DNA of 64,000 bases. It comes from Aralia elata (taxonomy: Eukaryota; Streptophyta; Magnoliopsida; Apiales; Araliaceae). The notes under the pieces were generated by a model. That model did no database searches and was not told the origin of the DNA. It saw only the letters and a program-made list of their open reading frames with translations. The stretch lies in assembly GCA_034770075.1 (NCBI GenBank), contig CM068385.1, forward strand, positions 76,128,272 through 76,192,271, given 5' to 3'. The position numbers and the translations under genes were made by a program. Shown one piece after another: positions 35,039-47,669 of the stretch. Position 1 is the first letter of the stretch; the number at the start of each line of letters is the position of its first letter.

Positions 35039-35818
35039 GTTTGAAAACAATGTTTTCTCTAAAACGACACCAAAAAGTTTTTGTCAAATGAAAGCTAAAA
35101 TGAAACTTTTCCTTCAAATCAAATCCTTCGTGTATAGGTTCAAAGAAGCTCTAAGCTGCTTCCAAGATAATACACCCACAACAACTTTGATGACTCTGGG
35201 AGATGACACTCTAGATTCCACGACTTGATCTTAGGAGTCGACCCCTAGGTTATTTACAATTCGACTCAAAACTAGGAGACGACACCCTAGATTCCACAAC
35301 TTGACCTTAGGAAACGACCCCTAAGGTTACTTATATTTTACGACTTGACTCTTGAGACGATATCCTAAATTTTCTCCAATGACACAATTCATATAGGCAC
35401 ATCACACACACAAACTTTACATTTCTTAAGGCATTTCATTTTTTTAAGGAAAACACTATGAAAGCAATAACTGTGTTTTCACGGAAGTCAGGGGGTGCCT
35501 AACAGTTTCCCCTCGCTTTAGTAAGCCCCCGAACTCTATGAATCTTGGTTGCGGACCAATTTTTTAGAGTCACATAATGGGTCATCTCGATTATTAAAAC
35601 CTAAAAATCTGAATGAGTTGGTATATCTATTTAAATCTTTACCAACTGGCGACTTTGTCTAATTGCCCCTTATTAAAATTTAAACATTCAAAACCCGTCG
35701 ACATTTATGTCGATTTTTTTTTTCCAAAATCACCCTTAAAATTAATAAATCTCAATTAAAATATAAATAAAAAAATGAAAATAATAAAAAGAGAGGAAAA
35801 AATCCCAGCGTCGATAGA
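35039..35818 (+). mobile_element. Ogre 5' LTR, second part
   Basis: Continues the LTR after the solo-LTR insertion. It contains GTGCCTAACAGTTTCCCC near 35494 and AAGCCCCCGAACTC near 35523, both typical of Ogre/Tat LTR ends. The exact end just before the PBS is uncertain because the expected terminal CA is not clear. Confidence 0.7.
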
Positions 35819-35831
35819 TGGCGACTCTGCT
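35819..35831 (+). promoter_or_regulatory. Ogre primer-binding site, tRNA-Arg type
   Basis: TGGCGACTCTGCT matches the Arg-tRNA-type primer site of Ogre/Tat elements. Confidence 0.75.
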
Positions 35832-36529
35832 AAGGAGCTTTTTAATAGGGCTTAAGTCGCGTTCGATCTTGATGTTTTCCTTTCATAATTTGTGTTGTGT
35901 GAATAGTTTGATTGTGATGGATGCCTTATATTATTCCTTTATGCTTAATGCTTCGCACAATGTCATTATTGGACTCAAAGGGGCGTTCCCCAGCGAGGCT
36001 TAGGAAAGACATCCACTCAGATCCTCTCCAATCGAAAGATCGGATTTATTTCTATCGAGTAAGTTGCGAAGATTTGGGGACCTTCAAGCCAAAAAGCTCA
36101 CGAAAGTAACCCTAAGATAGGTCAGCCTCGGATAAACCCAACGTTACGGGAAGTCTCTTCATGCCTTTGTACTCGTTATGTGCATATATACAAATGTCAT
36201 CACATCTAACCATCTCATATTGTTTAAATGAGCCGCATTATCCTGCATCTTTTCATATCGTTATAATCCTGTCATAATAAAAACGCTGACCCCGTCTTAT
36301 AGGAAAATATTAAAAAACCAATAAAAATATACATTTCGCATTGGCATGCATCCATTTTCTCTATTTTCCAAAACTAAACTCTGTCAATGTATGTGTAGAT
36401 TGGTCTTAGAACCCAATTGCGAGCCCAAAAAGTCAGAACCCAATTTTTCGTGAAGAGTTTGAAAGTTTCAAAAAGTAAATAGCCGAAATGACTAATCTAA
36501 TAAAAGAATAAAGTAAAATGACCTAAGAT
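35832..36529 (+). other. Ogre untranslated leader
   Basis: No coding similarity. Short frames at 35818-36109 overlap the PBS and carry no family motif. Stops occur in all frames before the gag remnant. Confidence 0.55.
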
Positions 36530-37537
36530 TTGAGACCTGTCGTGCAGCCTGAATCATCTACACAAGGAGGGAATCAAATCACCGCTAAGACTAATGACAT
36601 GCAAATTCCCACTCCTGTGTTCCAATTTGGATGTAAGGCTACAGAGGGTTCTCTGAATAAAGCTCAGATGAGGGAGGTGATCAATATCCTTGAGCATAGG
36701 GAAACTGGGAAAATTAGAAAGAAGATGAAGCAAATGGAAGAAACACTACGCTCCATGAAGGGAGTAGGATCATATGACAGTGTTAATTACTGCGATCTTT
36801 GCATACTCCCAGGTGCTAGATACCCAGACAAGTTTTAAGTACCCGATTTTGAAAAGTATAACAGGCCAATAGATCCATATACCCATTTAAAAGTATACAT
36901 CGGGGAGCTAGGCTCATATATCAAGGATGAAAGTTTGAGAATACAGTTGTTTCAGAAGAGCCTAACTGGAGAGGCAAGAACGAGGTATGCCAGACTTGAC
37001 AATGCTAAGATCCACAACTGGGAGGAGTTGGCCCATGCCTTATTGACTCAGTATAGTTTTCAATCCCAAATAGCTCCAATTCGTTACCAGATGTCCAGGA
37101 TTAAGAAACAACCCAACAAATCTTTTTAGAATTATGCTAAAAGGTGGAGAAAGATGGCCGCCCAAGTAAATCCTCCCACGGATGAAAACAAAATGGTGAT
37201 GACGTTCGTTGACATCCAAGAAGCACTGTATTACGAGAAGGTATTGGTAGGTATTGGCAAACCCTTCTTGAAAATGATCAAGCATGGGGATATGGCAAAA
37301 ATGGGTTTAAGGTGTGGAAAAATCAAAGACTTCACAACTTTGGAAGCTGTAGTTGAATTCCTCCAGACATGGAATTATGGAAGTGCTACTAAGAGAAGTC
37401 AGAAGAAGAAAGAGAAAAATGTGTCCCTTATTCTACAAGGGCAATCTAGAAGACCAAGTGATAATCCCCCAATTCGAATGCAAGAGAATAGTCTGCAACA
37501 ACAACAATCCACATTTAACCAAAGCCATGACAGATGA
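36530..37537 (+). pseudogene. Ogre gag, capsid region (broken)
   Basis: A chain of segments with Ogre/Tat gag character: VFQFGCKATEGSLNKAQM, then CDLCILPGARYPDKF, then a capsid part with SYIKDESLRIQLFQKSLTGEA and TRYARLDNAKIHNWEELAHA, then ENKMVMTFVDIQEALYYEKV. In-frame stops at 36836-36838 and 37127-37129 split it. The C-terminal part is Gln/Arg-rich. It would form the particle shell in a live element. The breaks differ in position from those of the chromovirus copies, as expected for independent decay. Confidence 0.75.
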
Positions 37538-37639
37538 AGGAAATTCGAGAATAGACAAGATTGGGAGTTCACCCCCTTTGAGTGATTCCCTAGAAAACAT
37601 ATTGGCACTACTGGTCACCCAAAAGAAGATTACCTAGTT

Positions 37640-37937
37640 AGCTCCGCCATCAGATCTGAAGAGCAGGAGATATGATCCAAGTAAGCGTTGTGCTTATCAT
37701 TTAGGATCACCAGGGCATAATACACAAGAATGTTGGTCGTTGAAGCACAAAATTCAGAATTTGATTGAAAGCGGTGATATTGTGGTTAAACAACCTGATC
37801 AACCTAATGTCAATACCAATCCTTTGCCACAACATAATACGGAAGGTATAAACATGATCGGATTAGGAAATATCAGAATGGATCTAAGTCGCAAATACAT
37901 ACGGAGAATCAAAGAATACCCCAAAGGAATGAGATAA
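37640..37937 (+). pseudogene. Ogre gag zinc-knuckle-like module, first copy
   Basis: Reads SRRYDPSKRCAYHLGSPGH then NTQECWSLKHKIQNLIE, a CX2HX4HX4C-like metal-binding module used by Ogre/Tat gag. The open part from 37740 runs 65 codons to 37937. A similar module recurs at 38180-38330. Confidence 0.65.
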
Positions 37938-38179
37938 ATTTCCTAGGTTGGGAGCATCAGGAAGAAAGCAGAAACGTGAAACAAGAGTTGAAAATGATTA
38001 GGTATTAAATGAATCAATTGGCATAACTGGTGGTATACCAACAGCAGCTCACATGGCAGCTCTTCACTCAACACCATATATCGAGAGTCAAACAACATTA
38101 ATAAAAAATCAAAAAATCACCCTTTTAAACAAATCAAAAGAAGAAGTGCTGCATCTTTTGATGAATAAATAGAAGATTA

Positions 38180-38330
38180 CAGATTTGCTCCTCCCTCAAA
38201 TCCTAGGGCAAAGAGATATGATCCTACTAAGATATGCATTTATCATTCTAACTCTCATGTACATGTAACTGAAGAGTGTTGGGCTTTGCAACATAAAATT
38301 CAAAATCTCATTGAGATGGGGAGTTGAAGA
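38180..38330 (+). pseudogene. Ogre gag zinc-knuckle-like module, second copy
   Basis: Reads AKRYDPTKICIYHSNSHVHV then TEECWALQHKIQNLIEMG, the same arrangement as the first module but clearly diverged at DNA level. The second position uses HVHV in place of PGHN. Stops follow at once. Whether this is an ancestral duplicated domain or a rearrangement cannot be told from one copy. Confidence 0.6.
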
Positions 38331-38481
38331 TAGCTAGCAAAATTGAATTCACCACTATCAAAGAAAATAAAATAGAGATTAAAAGTTTGAAATATCTACA
38401 AAAGATAGATGGCTAAGAGGAAGTGGTAGCCATGATCAACAATTTTGATGTGACAGAAAGTGGATCAATCGTAATTTAAGG

Positions 38482-39294
38482 ATGGAAAAAAAAATAAGAA
38501 AAGACAACCCAGTGGAGATATCGGTATCCGAACCAGTCATCTTAATAGCCATGCCTCAACATCCCATCATCAACCTGAAAGTCGTCCCATGGAATTATGG
38601 AGAGAGGTCGAATGGAACCACTGATTGCGGGGCAGTCTTGCCAAAGAATAATCCTTTGTGTTTACCAGAATGAGTGATTAAACTAATGAAAAAGTCTACT
38701 GAGAAGGTTTCAGAAGAAAAAGTAGTCGAATTTCTGAAGAAAATGGGGCATAACAATGTGGAAATAGTAAAGAAGTTGGAAGAAACACAAGCCCAAGTAT
38801 CCATTCTTGATCTAATCTTAACATCCGAAGATCATCGACAAGTCCTGCTGAAAGTCTTGGAGGAAGCTCATCTCCCCAGAATAGTGAACATTGAGAGGTT
38901 TGGTCAACTAATAGGTCACATCCTAGACAACAATGTGATATCTTTTACTGATGATGACATACCACTCGAAGGGACAGGGCACCGCAAACCTCTCCACATT
39001 GTAGCCATTTCATCTGGATTTTTGCTAGGAGGAGTGTTGATTGATGGGGGGTCAACTTTTTTCCCATACGACACGTTAGAAAGGATGAACATCAATCCTA
39101 ACCGCATTCAAGATAGCCATGTGATGGTTAGAGCTTTCGATGGATCACGAAGGGATACGGTGGGAGAGATTAAATTACCTATGGAAATCGGGCCTTTCAC
39201 CTTTGATATCTCTTTTCAAGTGTTGAACATCACGACTGGTTATAACCTACTATTAGGGAGGCCTTGGTTCATATGGATGGAGCCGTACCTTTAA
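38482..39294 (+). pseudogene. Ogre aspartic protease region
   Basis: Two frame-matched segments (38482-38673 and 38674-39294) are separated only by a TGA at 38671-38673. The second holds HIVAISSGFLLGGVLIDGGS, where the protease active site would sit (here DGG rather than D-T/S-G or DNG, so a residue is changed), then VMVRAFDGSRRDTVGEI and GYNLLLGRPWF, the late protease signature of Ogre/Tat. A frame change after GRPW ends the frame at 39294; the other frame then carries the sequence on from about 39270. Confidence 0.75.
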
Positions 39295-39514
39295 CTTTCC
39301 ACCAGCAATTGAATTACGTTGTGAATAGAAATCTAGTAACCATATCTACAGAGTAAGATTATCCCTTTCATGTCAAAAGAAATATCCCAATGATAGGGTT
39401 GGATGAAGCAATTGTACCATCCAGTTTCCAAGAGTTTGAAATGATTACAACTAATTATCATCCTCTGGGAACTCCGGCATTGAAACCAAGAGTGTCTCCG
39501 AAAGTTATGTCAGT
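39295..39514 (+). pseudogene. Ogre post-protease segment, interrupted by the solo LTR
   Basis: A frame open from 39390 (MIGLDEAIVPSSFQEFEM) runs to 39514, where the TSD TCAGT and a chromovirus LTR interrupt it. Skipping the insertion and one TSD copy, the same frame resumes at 55262 without a phase change. Confidence 0.75.
39510..39514. repeat. TSD TCAGT (left) of the chromovirus solo LTR
   Basis: Identical TCAGT follows the LTR at 55257-55261. Confidence 0.9.
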
Positions 39515-41104
39515 TGTAACGCCCCGAGAATCCCTGTACTTGCTACAGGCGACCTCGTGCGTTAATGTACAACCTTACCTTATTATTCACAACATTTTAT
39601 AATAATATGTTGTTAAAAACTCAATAAATTTAAAATTTTTATAATGTTCTTTATAACTTTGCCTCAGAATCGAAATCTTTACAATTCCTTAATACAACTC
39701 AAGATCATATACCAAATGATCAGATTTAATACATTATCAGTGAGTAAAAATAAAACTCACACCACAACAATAAGTCGTTCTATTTTAGACAATAACTTCT
39801 TTACTCAAGCGAGTCTGCTAACGATAAATGTCGTCTAGCATAAGTACAAACAATACCATACTACAAGTTTTCTAACTTATAATATCTCAAACAGATATAA
39901 CATACCAGGGTTACAATACAAAGATTTATTTCTTCTAGCTATAGAGTTTTTGGTTGTTAAACTCCTCTTTAATCCTATCTTTTTCCTTCATCTTTACTGG
40001 GATCTCCGGATACCTCGCACTTCACTGAAAGTGTTTGTTTGAAGCAAGAGTGAGCACGACGGCTCAGCAAGTTCAACAGTTTGACATAACACATAAATCA
40101 TGCATCATGCATGCTTGGCAATATATGTATGTATGACATTGTATACATGCTTCTCAATTATTATACATCGCACTTAAAACATGCTTCGTAACTTATATCA
40201 AATCATGCTTCACAATTTGTACATATTTCACATGTAATCATGCTTCATGCTTTTCACATACTTCACAAATAATCACACCCATTGATTTCACATAACATCA
40301 ATAACATCAATATAGATTCATATCAACAAGTTAATATCACATTGTAACATAACAATGCACATAGCAACAAGTCTTGAAAAACTTGCCTGATAAGTTTATA
40401 CAGCATATGCTTAACATTATTATATTCCTCGAACAACCTATAATCGTAATATAGTTAACATATTCACATTAGTCACAATACGCATTACAAGTCTTAATTA
40501 TGACTTTAACTTTCAATTTTCTTAACTTTTACGATAACTTAGCTAATTCATATCTCACTCGTACCAACTCGGAAATGGTTCATCTTTGGATAATGAACTA
40601 CCCATAACATGTTCTAACTATCCCTATAGGTGTTATAAGCAACAAAATTCTCGAACTCAAAAAGTCCGATATAAGAGGTCAAACCCGTGGGTTCCCGCAA
40701 TGTGTAGACTGCTAGACCCCGGCTCGGTTAAACGGCCATAACTTCTTCGTTTCTTAACCTTTTGGGGTGATTCTTGAGTCAATTCTCATCAGAATTTCCC
40801 CCTCTACAACTTTCCTTTAGATTTCAAATCAAGATTCCAATCGGAAGTTGACTTAAAATCTCTTTCAAGGACAAAATGCAAACTAAACTTCATTTTCCTT
40901 CATTTGAAAGACAAACCTTGACACCTTATGTATTATTTAGCTAGTTTATCATGTTATATGACTTACTAACATAGTAATACATAAACCAACACAAAGTTTA
41001 AAACTTTTAAAACATGTTTTCAAGATCAAACAATGATCGATTTAAAATCGACATTTAGGGTTTTTACAAAACGACAACTTTTAAGTTTAAAACTTATTAT
41101 GAAC

Positions 41105-41109
41105 ATAAC
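41105..41109. repeat. TSD ATAAC (left) of Copia solo LTR
   Basis: Matches 42933-42937 exactly. Confidence 0.88.
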
Positions 41110-42932
41110 TGAAAGTAGTATGCACACAAGCCAATCATATTTGATATGATGTAGCATATACTTTGTAATCTTATTCATTTATTAATAAAAGAATTGATTT
41201 TCTTAAAAGGCATTTTATATTATCTACATGGTGTTGTTATATTAAATGTGATAATCTCATAGTTTTGAGCAATGCTTTTAGAATCATGATAGTGATCACG
41301 CTAATGAGATCTAAACTCAAGATAGCTTACAAACTAAAATCGTTCCTAATCGTTGGATTACTAAAAAGGGGATTAGTGAATCCGGATAGATTAGTACATA
41401 CGTTGCTTGCTCTTAGGAAGAGGATGATTGATCTCATAATCATTTGTGTGGAGACACTAAAGCAAGTATGTAGGTGCTTATTGGAGAATAAGTTCACTGA
41501 ACGTGGCTCGCTAAGGAATACCTAATGGAGTTTTACTCGCCTGTCAATAGGAATTCCTCTAGTGATAGTAGTACAGGTGATCCTTGGACTTGAGATCATC
41601 ATAGTATCTTGTGTATGATGAGTTATACTTTAACATGTCCCTTAAGACCTTTAGGGTATATCAAAGGGTATGATTGGGTATAATAAGTTGTACATGGAGA
41701 TAGGTGAATGATCAACAAAGAATCTACCACGTCTAGTAAAAGATGTGAATGTCCTATATGATTTGATAAATAACAACTCAGAAGTCCTTGGCCAAGGCAG
41801 AATGAAATTAGAAAGGAGTTTCTAATTTGTATTATTTAGAGTTGTGCATTTGGGAATCGAAATACATATAATTAAATAAAATAAGACTTGCCAGTAAATC
41901 TATATCTTATATTTAATTGGGACATTGTATGGTAGAAGGATTGAATTGTATGGTAACTATGCACTGAAAGGTTCTTTTGTGATTAATGTTGAAATTTATA
42001 TTATCTAGAAAGTCGTTGATCGCTAAGGGGGCTTACCCTTATTGTAGAATAAATATTATTTATTTAAATGAATTAAATAGTTTAATTTATTTATTTAAAT
42101 GAGATTAGAATTGTTCTAATTGATTTATTCACGACCGGTTTAATATGGAGAACCTAAAGGGTCACATCGCAAAAGGAAAATATTTATTTAAGAAGTAAAT
42201 GGCATAATTGTAATAATAAGTTAAGTGTATTTAATTTAATCTATGGAGATAGAATAAATTAAATAGCTTAATATTTATTATTTAATATTTTAAAAATAGT
42301 AAATATAAATTAATAAGAGGAGTCTTATTATTATTATTATTACTATTACTATTATTTAATTCTTAATAGGGATTGGGAATTAATTAATAGAACTACTCTC
42401 CCATGAATTCCTAATTGGATTAGGAGCATAATTAATTAAAAGAGTTTAATTATAATAAAAACCCTAATTCTAAATAGTTTAGGGAAGAGTTTTCCTACAT
42501 CTATAAATAAGAGGAGTATTATCATAGATTAAGGTTACAGACTCTTGCATTAGATTGTGGAGAGTACTTGCAATTTCTATAGAGATAGAAACTAGGGTTT
42601 TGTCAATACCCAACTTCTTGAATACCTATTCTTCCTTGGTGGATCACCTTTAGAGGCCAAACACTTGGGTGGCTAACGTTGATCAAAGGAAGGAATCTCA
42701 TCGGTGAAATTCAAGGAGAACGCGAAAGAATTAGAAGTGAACTTGTACCCGAGAAAGCACGGTTCTACGAGGGTATAATTTCGTAATCTCTATCTCTTTC
42801 GTTAATTGATAATTGAACACAAGGAAAGATCATGGTGATGGTTTGTATGAAAAAAATTAAAATCCGTTTTATCACGATTCCGCTCTATTTATGTAATTTG
42901 ATTGCATGCTTGCGTTATATACAAACCTAACA
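41110..42932 (+). mobile_element. Copia solo LTR, 1,823 bp
   Basis: TGAAAGTAGTATGCAC...CAAACCTAACA with perfect ATAAC TSDs. TATA box TATAAATA at 42502-42509. It is homologous end to end with the LTRs at 43225 and 50680 but has its own variants (for example GATAATCTCATAG where both of those have GATAAACCCATAG), so it came from a separate insertion. Confidence 0.92.
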
Positions 42933-42937
42933 ATAAC

Positions 42938-43224
42938 ATAGCTCGTTTTTCATTTATTTGAAAGAGGTTATTATCACCACTTGTAGTTCTATAAAATAAA
43001 CTTATGGATCTTCAAAAATACTCATAAAAATTTGAGATTTTCTTTTGAAAATCACAACCAACAAAGTTAAGGCTTCACTTTAAACAACTATATCTAGGTT
43101 TCTCTTAAACATACATGGACAAAAATGTGATCTATCTACATTTTTACCATCATAGATTCGCCTTATACCATTGGAACCACCATGTTCCACCATATAGATC
43201 ATAGATCTCCCAACACAAACCCAG
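42938..43224 (-). other. Chromovirus LTR segment between the two Copia insertions
   Basis: A 287-bp piece of the 39515-55256 LTR. It contains no gene. It ends CATAGATCTCCCAACACAAACCCAG just before the Copia 5' LTR. Confidence 0.7.
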
Positions 43225-44437
43225 TGAAAGTAGTATGCACACAAGCCAATCATATTTGATATGATGTAGCATATACTTTGTAATCTTATTCATTTATTAA
43301 TAAAAGAATTGATTTTCTTAAAGGCATTTTACATTATCTACATAGTGTTGTTATATTAAATGTGATAAACCCATAGTTTTGAGCAATGCTTTTAGAATCA
43401 TGATGGTGATCATGCTAATGAGATCTAAATTCTAGATAGCTCACAAACTAAAATCGTTCTTAATCGTTGGATTACTAAAAGGGGGTTTAGTGAATCCGGA
43501 TAGATTAGTACATACGTTGCTTGCTCTTAGGAAGAGGATGATAGATCTCATAATCATTTGTGTGGAGACATTAAAGCAAGTATGTAGGTGCTTATTGGAG
43601 AATAAGTACACTGAACGTGGCTCGCTAAGGAATACCTAATGGAGTTTTACTCGCTTGTCAATAGGACTTCCTCTAGTGATAGTAGTACAAGTGATCCTTG
43701 TACTTGAGATCATCATAGTATCTTGTGTATGATGAGTTATACTTTGAGATGTCCCTTAAGACCTTTGGGGTATATCAAAGGGTATGATTGGGTATAATAA
43801 GTTGTGCATGGAGATAGGTGAATGATCAACAAAGAATCTACCACGTCTAGTAAAAGATATAAATGTCCTATGTGATTCGATAAATGACAACTCAGTAGTC
43901 TTTGGCCAAGGCAAAATGAAATTAGAAAGGAGTTTCTAATTTGCATTATTTAGAGTTGTGCATTTAAGAATCGAAATACATATAATTAAATAAAATAAGA
44001 CTTGACAGTAAATCCATGTCTTATATTTAATTAGGACATTGTATGGTAGAAGGATTGAATTGTACGATAACTATTCACTGAAAGGTTCTTTTGTGATTAA
44101 TGTTGAAATCTATATTATCTAGAAAGTCGTTGATCGCTAAGGGGCTTACCCTTATTGTAGAATAAATCTTATTTATTTAAATGAATTAAATAGTTTAATT
44201 TATTTATTTAAATATAATTAGAATTGTTCTAATTGATTTATTCACAACCGGTTTAATATGGAGAACCTAAAGGGTCACACCGCAAAAGGAAAATATTTAT
44301 TTAAGAAGTAAATGACATAATTATAATAATAAGTTAAGTGTATTTAATTTAGTCTATGGAGATAGAATAAATTAAATAACTTAATATTTATTATTTAATA
44401 TTTTAGAAATATTAAATATAAATTAATAAGAGGAGTC

Positions 44438-44489
<52 letters not shown>

Positions 44490-45075
44490 TACTATTATTT
44501 AATTCCTAATAGGGATTGAGAATTAATTAATAAAAGTACTCTCACATGAATTTCTAATTGGATTAGGAGCATAATTAATTAAAGGAGTTTAATTATAATA
44601 GAAACCCTAATCCTAAATAGTTTAGGGAAGGGTTATTCCTACATCTATAAATAAGAGGAGTCTTATCATAGATTAGGGTTACACACTCTTGCATTAGATT
44701 GTGGAGAGTACTTGCAATTTCTATAGAGATAGAAACTAGGGTTTTGCCAACACTCATCTTCTTGAATAACTATTTTTCCTTGGTGGATCACCTCTAGAGG
44801 CCAAACGCTTGGGTGGCTAACGTTGATCAAAGGGAGGAATCTCAACGGTGGAATTCAAGGAGAACGCGAAGGAATTAGAGGTGAACTTGTACCCGAGGAA
44901 GCACAGTTCTACGAGGGTATAATTTCTTAATGTCTATCTCTTTCGTTAATTGATAATTGAACACAAGGAAAGATCATGGTGATGGTTTGTATGAAAATTT
45001 TAAAATCCGATTTATCACGCTTCCGCTTTATTTATGTAATTTGATTGCCTGTTTACGTTATATACAAACCTAACA
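43225..45075 (+). mobile_element. Copia 5' LTR, 1,851 bp
   Basis: TGAAAGTAG...CCTAACA. TATA box TATAAATA at 44646-44653. It contains an expanded (ATT)n run at 44438-44475. It carries more private single-base changes than the 3' LTR when both are compared with the solo LTR. Confidence 0.92.
44438..44475. repeat. (ATT)n microsatellite expanded in the Copia 5' LTR
   Basis: About 13 ATT units; the 3' LTR and solo LTR have only 4-6 at the same place. Confidence 0.9.
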
Positions 45076-45076
45076 C

Positions 45077-45089
45077 TGGTATCAGAGCC
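45077..45089 (+). promoter_or_regulatory. Copia primer-binding site, initiator-Met type
   Basis: TGGTATCAGAGCC begins two bases after the LTR end. Confidence 0.9.
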
Positions 45090-46738
45090 TAATCCTTGTG
45101 TTAATTATTGATTGTGATGATTCCATGTATGAATTGATATGCGATATGATCGGATTTTTGGGCTGAAAAAATTTTCTGATTCAGCGTCGCGGCCGCGGCG
45201 CTTCTAGTTCATTCTGGAGTGCAGCCGCGCCTGAACCCAGAAAACTTTTTTAGGGTGTAGCGCGGTCGCGCCGCTCCTAGCTCAATTTGGATCATGGCTA
45301 TGTAGAGTTTGAAAATTTTTTGTTTTTCTCAATTAACATAAATGGTTTATTTAATTGATAAAAGTTTAAAATAAAGATGTTTACTTTATCTGGAATAGGA
45401 TTTCAGATTGCTAAAATTAAAGGAGTTTAATTTGATTTGGTTTTTTGATTAAAATAAAAGAGTTTATTTTGTTTCAAAACTAAATATTAGCAAAATGTTT
45501 GCCCATTAATTGATATCAATGCATATATGGAATGGTTTTATTATTCATGAGATGAATGTTATTTATTGATACATATAGAGATATGTATGATAATAAATAG
45601 GAATTGATTATGGACTATTGACCAATATGTGATTGGAATTATTTTAGAGGATGCTTGAATGTATGAGTTTTTATAAATGGGGTCTGCGTACCTCGTCTTC
45701 TCTAATTTTTCTTAATGTAAATTCTATCTCCCTCCTATGTACTTCCCCTTGACTACTGATCAAGGTTTCTATTTACTGTAAATAATTTTTGTAATAGGAC
45801 TAGTTAGAATTAATTTTGAAGAATTGGAGACAAAGGAGCAAGGAGCGCTTGAAGACCCGTTTGTATAGGAGCCCGGGTATAAATGTAATAGTTATATTTA
45901 AATTTTATTCTTGCACCCTAAGTTTGACCTTTTGGTTCACTTGGTGGCTCTAGTGAACCAAACTAGAATAAAAGTCCATAATCAATCCGGGTAGAATATA
46001 GTATTCTATATGTGCATGCTTACTATATATATTATATATTATCTAACATGTTTCGCATGTTAAATAATATGACGCGTATTTTATATATATATATGTGCAT
46101 GCGCGTTAAACAAGATGAGACTAATAATAATAAACCCCTCAAAGAAATCATATTAAGTCCTAAGCATTCAAAGATATTAGGAATATCGAACGTCGCCTTC
46201 TAGCATGGTAAAACAATAGAGTATTAAATATTTAATATGAGTTTGTTGTGCATACACAAGGCGAGTATTAAATATTTAAGATGTTGTTTTATCACATTTG
46301 ATGCTTATTAAGGAATTGAACATTACTGCTTTGTTGTGCACACACAAGGGTGGTCTTTTTCTCTTCACATATATGAAAGTGCTAGGTTGGACTTAACTTA
46401 GATTATTTTAGTTCGGATGTGCACACACTTGACCATTATAATCTAAGAAGCAAAAATACAAGGAGTTACATAGTGATGTAATTGACAATAGTTGTCTACC
46501 TATTTATTTATAAATAGTTTGTTGTGCACACACAAGGGTATATACATTTGAAATGTGATCCTTAATTCTTACTAGCAAATTTTTAATTAGATTTGTCGAA
46601 CTATATAATGAGGGTAGTAATATAGTTTGATAAGAAAAAGTGAGAGATACCAATTTAAATAAAGACCTAATTTATTTTGATGATTAATAAAATGAATGTA
46701 TGCTAAAATATTGTCTGTTTTACATGCAGAATTTAAAA
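45090..46738 (+). other. Long Copia leader with GC-rich and GTGCAC repeats
   Basis: About 1.65 kb before gag without coding potential. Two GC-rich palindromic blocks lie at 45183-45202 and 45259-45275. Four copies of a TGTTGTGCACACACAA-like element lie at 46243, 46331, 46414 and 46518. The short frame at 46012-46203 is AT-rich chance. Confidence 0.6.
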
Positions 46739-47666
46739 ATGTCAAACTCACTATCACTGCGTAGCATACTTGATGCTAACAAACTGACCGGACCGAATTA
46801 CACGGACTGGTTAAGAAATCTGAGAATTGTTCTCACTGCTGAAAAGATTTTTTATGTCCTAAATTCGCCAGTCCCTGCAAATGTTGCAGAAACAGCCTCT
46901 GAGGAAGAGATTGCTACTTTCAGAAAATGGCAAGATGATACAATCTTGACTCAATGCATCATGCTCGCATCCATGAGTAACGAGCTTCAGCGTCAGCATG
47001 AAACTATGGATGCTTCTACTATATTGCTGCACCTCAAAGAGTTGTATGGTGAGCAAAGTAGGACTGCTAGATATCAGATATCTAAGGAGCTCTTCCGATC
47101 TCGTATGAGGCACTACTGTTGAGACTCATGTCCTTAAGATGATCAATCTGATTGAACAACTTGGACAGCTTGGGTTCGTGATGGATGGGGAGTTAAGCCA
47201 AGATTTGATCTTGCAGTCACTTTCGGACACCTTCTCACAATTTGTTGTGAATTTTCACATGAATAAGTTGGACGTCAGCTTGCCTGAGTTACTTAACATC
47301 TTGAAAATTGTTGAAGGTCACTTCTCATCCAACAAGAACCAAGTTTTACTAGTGGATGATTCTTCCAAGAAAAGGAAGAGGCCCAAGGTATCTTCTGAAA
47401 AGAAGAAAAACAAGAAGGCTAAGGGCAAGGCGAAGAGAAAGGATAAAAAGAAACCTGATCCAGATAGCAAAGGAATTTGCTACCATTGCAATAAGCCGGG
47501 ATACTGGAAGAAGAACTGCAAGGAGTATCTTGTGGACCAGAAGAAGTTTGGAGAAGCTTCGACTTCCGATCTAGGTTTGTTCATGATTGAAATTAATTTT
47601 TCTGAAAGTCAAAATTCTACTTGGGTATTGGATACCGGCTGTAGTTCTCATATATGTAATAATATG
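46739..47666 (+). pseudogene. Copia gag with zinc knuckle and protease start
   Basis: ATG at 46739 (MSNSLSLRSILDANKLTG). The LTGPNYTDWLRNLRIVL and LLHLKELYGEQSRTARY segments are typical of Copia gag (UBN2-like). A one-base frame change near 47100-47110 moves the remainder to the frame ending at 47667. That part carries a basic Lys-rich stretch and the knuckle CYHCNKPGYWKKNC, where the usual His is Tyr, so metal binding is probably impaired. The protease active site WVLDTGCSSHICNN follows just before a TAG at 47667-47669. Confidence 0.85.
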
Positions 47667-47669
47667 TAG

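Noticed and set aside
43737..43946. 69-codon minus-strand frame in the Copia 5' LTR, repeated at 51192-51401
   Set aside because: Conserved only by LTR repetition, antisense to LTR transcription, no domain.
41110..45075. 41110-45075 considered as one Copia element with two LTRs and a 292-bp internal region
   Set aside because: The first LTR has its own perfect ATAAC TSD on both sides and lacks a PBS after its end. The DNA between fits the chromovirus LTR, so it is an independent solo LTR.
46012..46203. 63-codon frame in the Copia leader
   Set aside because: AT-rich, overlaps a TA repeat, no motif, lies before the true gag start.
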